From: Planctomycetales bacterium
Lineage (GTDB): Bacteria > Planctomycetota > Phycisphaerae > SM23-33
Reading direction: 5' to 3'
DNA length: 5,691 nt
NCBI GenBank assembly: GCA_030592655.1
Contig: JAUVIQ010000194.1
Location: 1-5,691, forward strand
Positions within the stretch are counted from its first letter, which is position 1, and every line of letters starts with the position of its first letter. The notes beneath the pieces were generated by a model. That model saw only the letters and a list, made by a program, of their open reading frames with translations. It searched no databases and was not told where the DNA came from. The translations under genes were made by a program, and so were the position numbers. Below, one piece after another: positions 1 to 5,583 of the stretch.

Positions 1-764
1 ACAGCGGCCCTCGGACTGGCCCCCAATGAGACCTGTGGCATAGTCCTGGTTGCGCGGACGATTTGTCTCATATACCGACGCACGTCCTGTTCGACGTGCA
101 GATTGTGGACCGTCGCTCGCAGGGCGGTGAGTGTCTCAAGGTCAAGGATGGGGCGCAAACCCGTCGTTGTCAGGTCGGCGGCGTCAAACCCTTCATGCAC
201 CTTGTCCAGTATCTCTGCTTCGGACTCCTCCAACGGATAGCCGACGACGATTTTCAGCATGAACCTGTCAACCTCGGCTTCGGGCAGCGGGTAGGTGCCC
301 TCGAACTCCACCGGGTTCTGTGTGGCGAAGACGGTAAATACGTCGGACATGGCGTGCGGAGAACCGTCCACCGTTACCTGTCGCTCCTGCATTGCCTCCA
401 GAAGGGCTGATTGCGTCTTGGCCGGCGCACGGTTTATTTCGTCGCCCAGGACGATGTCTGCGAAGATTGGTCCGGGGCGAAAGACGAACTCGGACGTGGC
501 GGTGTTATAGATGCTCACGCCCACGATGTCCGAAGGCATCAGGTCGGGCGTGAATTGTATGCGTTTGAACGACGTGCCGGTTATGAGCGCCAGCGCCCGT
601 GCTATCAGTGTCTTGGCCGTACCGGGGACGCCCTCCAGCAGAGCGTGTCCACCCGCCAGCAGGGCAGCGGTCATCTGCTCAAGCACAACCTCCTGTCCAA
701 CTACCACTTTGCCCAGTTCGTCTATTATGCGTCGTGAGAATTCATTTGCCTGCTGAATGTCCAT
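1..764 (-). CDS. MoxR-family AAA+ ATPase (3' end cut by window)
   Basis: The first 254 residues of a MoxR-type AAA+ ATPase read leftward and leave the window still open. In frame I see Walker A GVPGTAKT (residues 45-52), Walker B with VLGDEINR (105-112), the family stretch RAPAKTQSALLEAM just after it, sensor 1 ATQNP (147-151), an arginine-finger region EAEVDRF (162-168) and a sensor-2-like LGASPRA (248-254). All expected catalytic elements are present, so the enzyme should hydrolyse ATP. Family members usually have about 310-340 residues, so only the C-terminal helical lid is missing. MoxR proteins are cytoplasmic, ring-forming, chaperone-like ATPases that mature or insert metal or cofactors into partner complexes, often with vWA-domain proteins; the substrate here is unknown. 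The start at 764 has GGAG at 772-775 with a 7-base spacer and lies 23 bases inside the end of the upstream DUF4350 gene, suggesting translational coupling. The frame is unambiguous; the specific role is inference. Confidence 0.96.
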   Translation of the reverse strand, partial: MDIQQANEFSRRIIDELGKVVVGQEVVLEQMTAALLAGGHALLEGVPGTAKTLIARALALITGTSFKRIQFTPDLMPSDIVGVSIYNTATSEFVFRPGPIFADIVLGDEINRAPAKTQSALLEAMQERQVTVDGSPHAMSDVFTVFATQNPVEFEGTYPLPEAEVDRFMLKIVVGYPLEESEAEILDKVHEGFDAADLTTTGLRPILDLETLTALRATVHNLHVEQDVRRYMRQIVRATRTMPQVSLGASPRAA

Positions 765-1917
765 ATACGATCTCCGATTCAATTGTTGAAAGTTCTGCCA
801 GTAACGCTGCAAATCGCTTACGGGACAGGCGTTTCCCGGCCAGGGCTTCTTCGCACCGGCGAAACGCCCGTTCATATTGCTCCGGCTGCCTGCCGGTCCG
901 CCGGGCAAGTCTTTTTGCGATCTCTTTATTGGGTGAGGATTCCGGCAGCCCGACCAGTTTGGCCTCCTTCGCCTTCAACCACGTAAATATTAAGCGGAGC
1001 GCGAGGAGGTTCGCCCCGGCGGCGCGGTAGGTCGCACCGACGGAATTAATATATTCCATCTTCGACCGACGGCGAACGCGATGGGACCCGCGACGTATGC
1101 CGAAACGCCTACCCTTGTAAATCAGGAAGCAGAGTCCCGCTACTGTTGCGATCAAGACGGCCCAGCCTGCGCTGGTCTCAAACAACATTCCGCCCATCGC
1201 TGTCCAGCGCGTCCGGCGGGCGCCGTAACCGAAATGATATTCGTCAAATGCAACCCGATTGCCCCTCGCCATCGATAGCGAATAGGCTGCAAGATTAGCG
1301 GCCAATATCGCGTTGTCGCCTTTGCCGATCCAGCTGTTGGCGAGGAAGGAACTGTCTGCAAGGACGATTATCCGTCCGGCTCCGACGGTGCGAGTGCAGA
1401 GTCGGCATCCCTTCGTGTCGCTCAGCAGCGGTTCGACCACACCGAGTCGGTCTGTTGGTCCGATGTCGCCGACTTTCAGTACGGCTGATGTGGCCAGGTG
1501 TAAATCCCGCACATCCCGCGCCAACGGTAAATCCGCCGAATCCGGGGGGATGGTTGACGAGTCGCCTTCTCCGGTGGATTCAAGTTGATAGGACGTGTAA
1601 TAGCCCGGATACGTCATGGTGTCTGTTTGGGGGAAGAGTTGCAGTAATTCGGTTACGTCTCTGGTGCAAACCAGCACACCACCGTTGTGGACCCATTGGG
1701 TCAGTTCTTCGGCTTCGCTTGTTTGTATTGGAAATATCGGATCGACGATGAAAAGTACGTCAATCGGTTTCAGATTATCGCTCAGCGGCGGATGTTCAAA
1801 CCTCCGAACCTGCACGCCCAGCCGTTCGAACAGGACATAACAGACCATTGTACCTTCGGTATTCGTGGATCGCGAGGTTCGGACGGCAGGTTGGTCGTCA
1901 TCGCCTTCGCTGATCAT
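742..1917 (-). CDS. DUF4350 domain protein, main frame (N-terminal anchor probably encoded in another frame)
   Basis: A 391-residue protein that resembles DUF4350 proteins encoded beside MoxR. Residues about 20-60 (GTMVCYVLFERLGVQVRRFE, then a DVLFIVDP strand) match the family start, where a 'player' protein meets a Rossmann-like or GATase-like fold. Further family-like stretches are NGGVLVCTRD (78-87), DSSFLANSWIGKGDNA (188-203) and VAFDEYHFGYG (222-232). A transmembrane helix lies at about 250-267, followed by a very basic patch (269-286) and a cytoplasmic helical tail. The likely topology is an extracytoplasmic domain between two anchors, but this frame lacks the usual N-terminal anchor. 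No start codon lies upstream in this frame before a TAA near 1990, and that stretch would encode charged, non-hydrophobic residues. The missing anchor is present in the overlapping frame 1914-2009. ATG 1917 has only a run of G two bases away as a possible ribosome site, so it may not be the true start. A CxxC pair (C171, C174) is visible. Biochemical role is not known. Confidence 0.85.
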   Translation of the reverse strand: MISEGDDDQPAVRTSRSTNTEGTMVCYVLFERLGVQVRRFEHPPLSDNLKPIDVLFIVDPIFPIQTSEAEELTQWVHNGGVLVCTRDVTELLQLFPQTDTMTYPGYYTSYQLESTGEGDSSTIPPDSADLPLARDVRDLHLATSAVLKVGDIGPTDRLGVVEPLLSDTKGCRLCTRTVGAGRIIVLADSSFLANSWIGKGDNAILAANLAAYSLSMARGNRVAFDEYHFGYGARRTRWTAMGGMLFETSAGWAVLIATVAGLCFLIYKGRRFGIRRGSHRVRRRSKMEYINSVGATYRAAGANLLALRLIFTWLKAKEAKLVGLPESSPNKEIAKRLARRTGRQPEQYERAFRRCEEALAGKRLSRKRFAALLAELSTIESEIVYGHSAGK

Positions 1918-2009
1918 ACCCCCCCAATCAAGAGAAGTATGATCCCTGTCGAGATTATCCCCAGCACGGCGAGGATCATGTAGTCGGATTTATTACTCTT
2001 TTGCGGCAT
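1914..2009 (-). CDS. 31-residue transmembrane anchor frame, probable N-terminus of the DUF4350 protein
   Basis: A short frame on the minus strand encodes MPQKSNKSDY followed by about 20 hydrophobic residues (MILAVLGIISTGIILLLIGG) and stops at TGA 1914-1916. It has the positive-then-hydrophobic layout of an N-terminal signal anchor, which is what DUF4350 proteins normally carry. Its stop overlaps the ATG of the main DUF4350 frame (ATGA at 1914-1917), and the run of seven G (1919-1925 as C on the plus strand) lies just before the stop. One additional G, or a -1 shift in this run, would join both frames into a protein of about 422 residues. It starts 17 bases inside the end of the DUF4129 gene; I see no strong Shine-Dalgarno before it, which fits coupled translation. 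It could instead be a separate small membrane peptide, but I consider a single gene broken or recoded at the G run more likely. Confidence 0.6.
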   Translation of the reverse strand: MPQKSNKSDYMILAVLGIISTGIILLLIGGV

Positions 2010-2745
2010 TGTCGCATATCTGTTCGAATATCGCGTTCAGGTTCTGGTAGGTTTGGCGCCGGCACGTCCCGCCGCCATAGACCGTCGTATCGAAGGACAG
2101 GACAAAACGTTCGAAGTCCTTCCGCCCCGTGAAGTCCGGTGCATATTCCTTTATGTAATCACCGTTTGTTTTGCTTTCATGGAACCGCAGCGTGCCGATC
2201 TCGTCCAGTCGCCGGAGCAGAGCGCCCATCATTACGCCGATTGCTTCACGAAAGTTACCTTGCTGAGCCAGCCGGAGCATCTGCTTGCGCAGATCGTCAT
2301 ATGAGACATCTGCGATACCGAAACGAGGTTGTCGCAGGTTGATACCCCTTTTACCGCCCCCGACTCGCAGCAGAGTGAAAACTGTCCAGATGAAATGTGC
2401 TAAAATGGCCAGGAGTATCAGGATGCACAGTGTGGTGAATATCCAGAAAATGACTTTCAACCAGCCACTACCACCTAAATTGATATCCAGACCTTCCCAA
2501 CCGAAAAACTTCTCGCGGAGCCATTGTCGGAAACTCTTTTTGGGGGCATATCGCGGATCGTTCAGAATATCCTGTGTTTCGGAGCGGATAGTCTCAGCAT
2601 CAGCGCGGTTATACTGCGCCGGTTTTGCCGATGTGTCACCTGTTTCGGCACAGGCAACGGTAATCGACCACAGCAGACCGCCCAGGATTACAACCATCAG
2701 GGCTGAAATGGTGCGGCCGGGGCTATTGCACAGGCGGTTGCTCAT
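1993..2745 (-). CDS. DUF4129-type membrane protein
   Basis: A 250-residue protein. Residues about 12-33 form a signal peptide with a plausible cleavage after ACA (31-33). Then comes a roughly 60-residue extracytoplasmic segment with helical, charged content (RADAETIRSETQDILNDPRY, 47-66), a transmembrane helix at about 96-124, and a cytoplasmic C-terminal domain. That domain (about 145-245) has the DUF4129 pattern: a helical repeat-like LAQQGNFREAIGVMMGALLRR (159-179), then LRFHESKTNGDYIKEY (186-201), and the late FDTTVYGGG (218-226), matching the family's 'T.reyl ... f...yGg' hallmark. DUF4129 domains occur in transglutaminase-like proteins and in MoxR gene clusters; here there is no transglutaminase part. 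The start at 2745 has AAGGGG at 2755-2760 with a 9-base spacer and overlaps the end of the preceding gene by 23 bases. Downstream it overlaps the DUF4350 anchor frame by 17 bases. The molecular function is unknown; a membrane partner of the MoxR system is inference from context. Confidence 0.85.
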   Translation of the reverse strand: MSNRLCNSPGRTISALMVVILGGLLWSITVACAETGDTSAKPAQYNRADAETIRSETQDILNDPRYAPKKSFRQWLREKFFGWEGLDINLGGSGWLKVIFWIFTTLCILILLAILAHFIWTVFTLLRVGGGKRGINLRQPRFGIADVSYDDLRKQMLRLAQQGNFREAIGVMMGALLRRLDEIGTLRFHESKTNGDYIKEYAPDFTGRKDFERFVLSFDTTVYGGGTCRRQTYQNLNAIFEQICDNAAKE

Positions 2746-3547
2746 CCGAAACCGCCCCTTCTGTGCCGAGGCTCTTAGCGAGCATCTCCAGGTCGAAGCC
2801 TTCCTTGCGAATCCGCATATCGTAGTAAAGCAGAATCACTGCCGCTGCGCCTATGGGCATGACCAGAACTTGTCCAATCAGTGAGGACATCTGACCAATA
2901 AGTATAGATGTCTTAAGGTCTGTAACGGCAGCGGCTTGGACCAGAAATCCGCCGAGATATTCAAAAACCTGCCCCACAATAATACCAATTAGAATCACAA
3001 CCAGGCCAATGACGAAGACTTTGCCAAGGTTGCCTTTGACAAGCAATTTGCTGCGTCCCATTCCCTGACGGGCCTTCAGATTCTCCAGCACAATTGCGGG
3101 TATCGTCAAGTAATACACCAGGAGGAAGATTATGCCCGGCACGATTAGTAGTACGAATCCCACCATCACGACCAAACCGACAAGGATAGAGGCCCAGATG
3201 AGCGTCCCCAGTTTCGGTAGTATGAAGCGATATGATTCCGAAACGGTTACTTCATTGCCCAGGTAGGATTCCGAGATGCTCTTTATCAGTGCGCCATTGC
3301 ACAAACTCTGTCCCACGATGCTGAGAAACGTCAGCGCAAGCGGACCGACTATCAATCCCGCGGTCGAAGGCTCTCCGGTACGGATCTGAGCAACTACAGT
3401 CGCGAGCCAGATCATTGTTATAAGAGCAAGGGGGACCTGGATTATCGCGACGGTTGCGATAAATCTTACGAAGTTCTCCTTGTAGAGCCGAAAGACCTTG
3501 TCGAGTATCTGCCCGGAAGACATTGGTTCGAATTGCTGTGTTGTCAT
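2723..3547 (-). CDS. multi-pass membrane protein, GPDPase_memb/YciC-like
   Basis: A 274-residue integral membrane protein, first gene of the leftward operon. It opens with MSSGQILDKVFRLYKENF (9-26), the amphipathic start seen in membrane proteins related to the membrane domain of glycerophosphodiester phosphodiesterases and to YciC-type proteins. About six hydrophobic segments follow (roughly 28-53, 64-82, 115-136, 137-155, 176-195 and 224-242). The region LENLKARQGMGRSKLLVKGN (154-173) is the usual conserved loop between helices, and the end LLYYDMRIRKEGFDLEML (239-256) is a family hallmark. No catalytic phosphodiesterase domain is present, so enzymatic activity should not be assumed. The start at 3547 is supported by an excellent AAGGAG at 3555-3560 with a 7-base spacer, and a promoter candidate lies about 40-65 bases upstream. 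It overlaps the DUF4129 gene by 23 bases. I infer it is a membrane component working with the downstream MoxR module; the precise role is unknown. Confidence 0.88.
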   Translation of the reverse strand: MTTQQFEPMSSGQILDKVFRLYKENFVRFIATVAIIQVPLALITMIWLATVVAQIRTGEPSTAGLIVGPLALTFLSIVGQSLCNGALIKSISESYLGNEVTVSESYRFILPKLGTLIWASILVGLVVMVGFVLLIVPGIIFLLVYYLTIPAIVLENLKARQGMGRSKLLVKGNLGKVFVIGLVVILIGIIVGQVFEYLGGFLVQAAAVTDLKTSILIGQMSSLIGQVLVMPIGAAAVILLYYDMRIRKEGFDLEMLAKSLGTEGAVSDEQPPVQ

Positions 3548-3554
3548 CTTATTA

Positions 3555-3560
3555 CTCCTT
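3555..3560 (-). promoter_or_regulatory. ribosome binding site of the GPDPase_memb-like gene
   Basis: AAGGAG on the minus strand, 7 bases before the ATG at 3547. It is the strongest Shine-Dalgarno in the window and fixes this start as the first gene of the operon. The genes behind it have weaker sites and overlapping starts. Confidence 0.8.
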
Positions 3561-3583
3561 CATGGAAAATGACTCTGTAAAAT

Positions 3584-3613
3584 AATATAGAAATAATAAA
3601 GATATTTTTACAA
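3584..3613 (-). promoter_or_regulatory. candidate sigma-70-type promoter for the leftward MoxR operon
   Basis: On the minus strand I read TTGTAA (3608-3613) as the -35 element, an 18-base AT-rich spacer, and TATATT (3584-3589) as the -10 element. The matches to consensus are 4 of 6 and 5 of 6. Initiation would fall near 3577, giving a leader of about 30 bases ending in the strong ribosome site at 3555-3560. The region is very AT-rich, so chance matches are possible, but position and spacing are good. Confidence 0.5.
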
Positions 3614-3818
3614 CGCCCGACGCCTGCGATAGAAAATACCACATGGTTACTTCCGACACAAACCCAAATACAAAAAAATATACACCGGGAAGAACATGCG
3701 GAGTCTGACGCCGGCGACGACGTCCGTGTCGCAGTCATCGTTCTGGCTTGGTTCGCCACCGAATCGCACCAACTCGGCTCGAAGCCGCTCACTGATTTAC
3801 GAAAGGTAATCTGAAAAA

Positions 3819-3850
3819 TTGACAACTGGAGGACCTGCGCAAAATATATT
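3819..3850 (+). promoter_or_regulatory. candidate promoter for the efflux operon
   Basis: A perfect TTGACA (3819-3824) is followed by TATATT (3845-3850), 5 of 6 matches to the -10 consensus. The spacer is 20 bases, longer than the usual 16-18; a poorer hexamer, AATATA (3843-3848), gives 18. Transcription would start near 3857 and leave about 110 bases of leader before the adaptor gene. The long spacer would suit a promoter that needs an activator, such as a MerR-type regulator, but this is speculation. Confidence 0.4.
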
Positions 3851-3856
3851 CTCACA

Positions 3857-3870
3857 ATTGTTGGGACAAT
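3857..3870 (+). promoter_or_regulatory. short inverted repeat at the predicted efflux transcription start
   Basis: ATTGT-TGGG-ACAAT forms a 5-base inverted repeat with a 4-base centre, and it overlaps an 8-base palindrome ACAATTGT at 3854-3861. It lies at the predicted start of transcription, where a repressor operator would act. Short repeats of this size arise readily by chance in AT-rich DNA, and no regulator gene is visible in the window. Confidence 0.2.
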
Positions 3871-3957
3871 AACGAAGATTATGCTTGAATTACCATCGGT
3901 TTAGACAATGATAAATTCACCGGGGATAGTAAAATTTGTTGCTGATGAATGAAAGGC

Positions 3958-3965
3958 AGGTGAGG
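3958..3965 (+). promoter_or_regulatory. ribosome binding site of the adaptor gene
   Basis: AGGTGAGG lies just before the ATG at 3970. AGGTGA (3958-3963) leaves a 6-base spacer, and the GAGG (3962-3965) leaves 4. This supports 3970 as the start, and the protein beginning there has a clear signal sequence at its very N-terminus. Confidence 0.65.
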
Positions 3966-3969
3966 CCCT

Positions 3970-5580
3970 ATGACCAAAGGACGTATTCTTTCGAGATTGA
4001 TCGGCATCTTAATCTTTGCATCATGCACGATTGCTTTTCCAAGTTGCAGCAAGAAGCCGCCTCCGAAGCCTCCCACCCCCAGGCCTGTCAAGGTCGTGAA
4101 ACTGCGAACGGTCAATCCGTCGCAGAAGTTGCAGCTGACAGGAGTTGTAGAGGCATGGTCCGAACAGGACGTAGCGTTCGAGGTTCCCGGACGCGTGGAC
4201 TATATCGTCGAGGAAGGAACTCTGCTAAAAGGTCGGTGGGTCGAAGACAGAAAGGTGATCAATAAAGGCGAGGTCATGGCCACGATTGATCAGGCGACCT
4301 ATATCGCCGCACTGAAAGTGGCGGAAGCGGAAGTCGAGCACGCCAAAGTGAACCTCGAAAGCAGCCTCCCTGCCGAGCTGGCAGGGGCTAAGGCCAGCCT
4401 GGACTATGCGGAGTTCGACCTTAAGCAGATAACCGAGGCGCATTCCAAGAATGTCGCAACGGTTCTCGAAGTTGCCTTGTCGCGGGCGAAGCGGGACATT
4501 TCCAAGGCCAAGCTCGATCAAGCCGAAGCAGCTATCCTGGCCGGCAAAACGTCCCTGTCGCGAGCGAAAGCGACATTGAAACAGGCCAAACTGGACTTGC
4601 AGTACACCACGCTCATGGCGCCGTTTGACTGCCAGGTATCGGCGGTCTGCGTTCGCGTCGGCGGGTACGTCCAGGCCGGAAAGTCGGTCGGACATATCGT
4701 AACGACGGACCCCGTAAAGGTAAATGTAATCGTCTCAGGCCGGACCAACCGCACAATCGCCCTTGGCGACCAGGTAGAGGTGTATATTCCGAACCGGAAA
4801 GAGCCGCTTCAGGGAAGGGTGTCCCTGAAAGCCACAGTAGCCGACCCGCGAACGCGCACATTTAAGGTTACACTCTTAACGCGAAATTATCGCGCTGCGA
4901 TTAATCCGCCGAAGGATCAGGCCGTCCTGAAACTACCGCGAATCGCCGGCATTCTGTCGGTCATGCATGTTGACCCCAACGACAGCAAAAGCCTCTATGT
5001 AGATGAAAAGTACTGTCTGAAAAAGGACGCCGAAGGCTATTTTGTATGGGCCATTGAAGGCCTGTCGGTTAAGGACATGCTCGATCCGTCTGATCCCGTT
5101 GTTACGGTTCGCAAGGTTCGGGTCGTTCCGGGTGAACACCGCGTGAATTTACAGGGTATCTATATCCTTCGGAAATTGAAGGACGCCGGCGGACTTAAGT
5201 TCCGCCAAGCCATTGCCGCCGAACCGCCCGACGGTCTCAAGGACGGCGACCGCGTTGCCTTGATTCCCGAAGACTGGGTGCTTCACCCGGACGCTATCGT
5301 TCGTGTGCAATTCAAGCGTGATGAGCGTCGCAGCGGATTCTACGTCCCCATGGAGGCCATCATGCCGACGGACAAAAACAGCGGCTATCTTTTCGTTACC
5401 GACGGCGACGGAGCAAAGATGAAGGCGAAAAAACTCACCGTTACGCTCCACGAAACGGTAGGCGAATTACAGCGTATCGAAAGCGACCGGTTGGCTGACG
5501 GTATGGGCGTTATTGTCGAAGGCGTGAACTACCTGAAAGACGGCGAACTGGTAAGCATCGTTTCAAAGAAGGGGGAATAA
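3970..5580 (+). CDS. RND efflux periplasmic adaptor (HlyD/membrane fusion protein), long form
   Basis: A 536-residue adaptor that would link an inner-membrane RND transporter to an outer-membrane channel. Residues 1-25 are a basic then hydrophobic signal sequence; C26, followed by the proline-rich KKPPPKPPTPRP, suggests a lipoprotein anchor, though the lipobox (FPSC) is imperfect and C19 is an alternative. Next come a first beta-barrel/lipoyl part (SGVVEAWSEQDVAFEVPGRV-like, 57-76; INKGEVMATID, 97-107), a long alpha-helical hairpin (about 110-212, alanine- and lysine-rich coiled coil), the second lipoyl half (TTLMAPFDCQVSAV, 213-226; GGYVQAGKSVGHIV, 231-244), and beta-barrel strands (about 248-302). 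Members usually have 350-420 residues; the surplus lies at about 305-435 and looks like an extra copy of the membrane-proximal domain. The final domain (about 456-532) is the standard one, with YVPMEAIM (458-465) and YLKDGELVSI (521-530). The RND gene begins 3 bases downstream. Substrate (drug, metal, other) cannot be told from sequence. Confidence 0.9.
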   Translation: MTKGRILSRLIGILIFASCTIAFPSCSKKPPPKPPTPRPVKVVKLRTVNPSQKLQLTGVVEAWSEQDVAFEVPGRVDYIVEEGTLLKGRWVEDRKVINKGEVMATIDQATYIAALKVAEAEVEHAKVNLESSLPAELAGAKASLDYAEFDLKQITEAHSKNVATVLEVALSRAKRDISKAKLDQAEAAILAGKTSLSRAKATLKQAKLDLQYTTLMAPFDCQVSAVCVRVGGYVQAGKSVGHIVTTDPVKVNVIVSGRTNRTIALGDQVEVYIPNRKEPLQGRVSLKATVADPRTRTFKVTLLTRNYRAAINPPKDQAVLKLPRIAGILSVMHVDPNDSKSLYVDEKYCLKKDAEGYFVWAIEGLSVKDMLDPSDPVVTVRKVRVVPGEHRVNLQGIYILRKLKDAGGLKFRQAIAAEPPDGLKDGDRVALIPEDWVLHPDAIVRVQFKRDERRSGFYVPMEAIMPTDKNSGYLFVTDGDGAKMKAKKLTVTLHETVGELQRIESDRLADGMGVIVEGVNYLKDGELVSIVSKKGE

Positions 5581-5583
5581 ACC

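Larger units (their letters stand above)
3548..3969. other. divergent intergenic region with promoters for both operons
   Basis: These 422 bases separate two divergently transcribed operons. The left edge (about 3560-3615) and the right part (about 3800-3950) are AT-rich, as expected for promoters. The centre (about 3690-3800) is GC-rich and looks like coding DNA in composition, but I find no convincing protein there. A GTG-initiated 103-codon frame on the minus strand (3544-3855) exists but has no ribosome site and an implausible cysteine-rich composition. A small perfect hairpin, CGGCT-CGA-AGCCG, sits at 3775-3787 without a T tract. The GC-rich core might be remnant of a lost gene or an untranslated leader; I cannot tell which. 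No tRNA or recognisable riboswitch was seen. Confidence 0.6.

Noticed and set aside
63..756. Several plus-strand frames opposite the MoxR gene
   Set aside because: They are shadows of a fully convincing AAA+ ATPase on the minus strand with all expected motifs.
3775..3787. Hairpin CGGCT-CGA-AGCCG as an intrinsic terminator
   Set aside because: The stem has only 5 pairs and is not followed by a T tract on either strand, and neither flanking operon ends here.
3690..3800. Possible tRNA or structured RNA in the GC-rich intergenic core
   Set aside because: No T-loop GGTTCRANNCC pattern or cloverleaf could be formed; only short isolated hairpins are present.
3544..3855. 103-codon minus-strand frame with a 4-base overlap (ATGA) onto the GPDPase_memb-like gene
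   Set aside because: It starts with GTG without a ribosome site, has a cysteine-rich composition unlike its neighbours, covers both the promoter candidate and the strong ribosome site of the next gene, and matches no family I recognise.
3936..4265. 109-codon plus-strand frame overlapping the start of the adaptor
   Set aside because: It is out of frame with the adaptor, whose signal sequence and lipoyl motifs are clear; the composition is arginine-rich and typical of a frame shadow.
4225..4861. Minus-strand frames opposite the adaptor gene
   Set aside because: They lie opposite the coiled-coil and barrel coding region, carry no recognisable domain, and reflect codon composition of the real gene.
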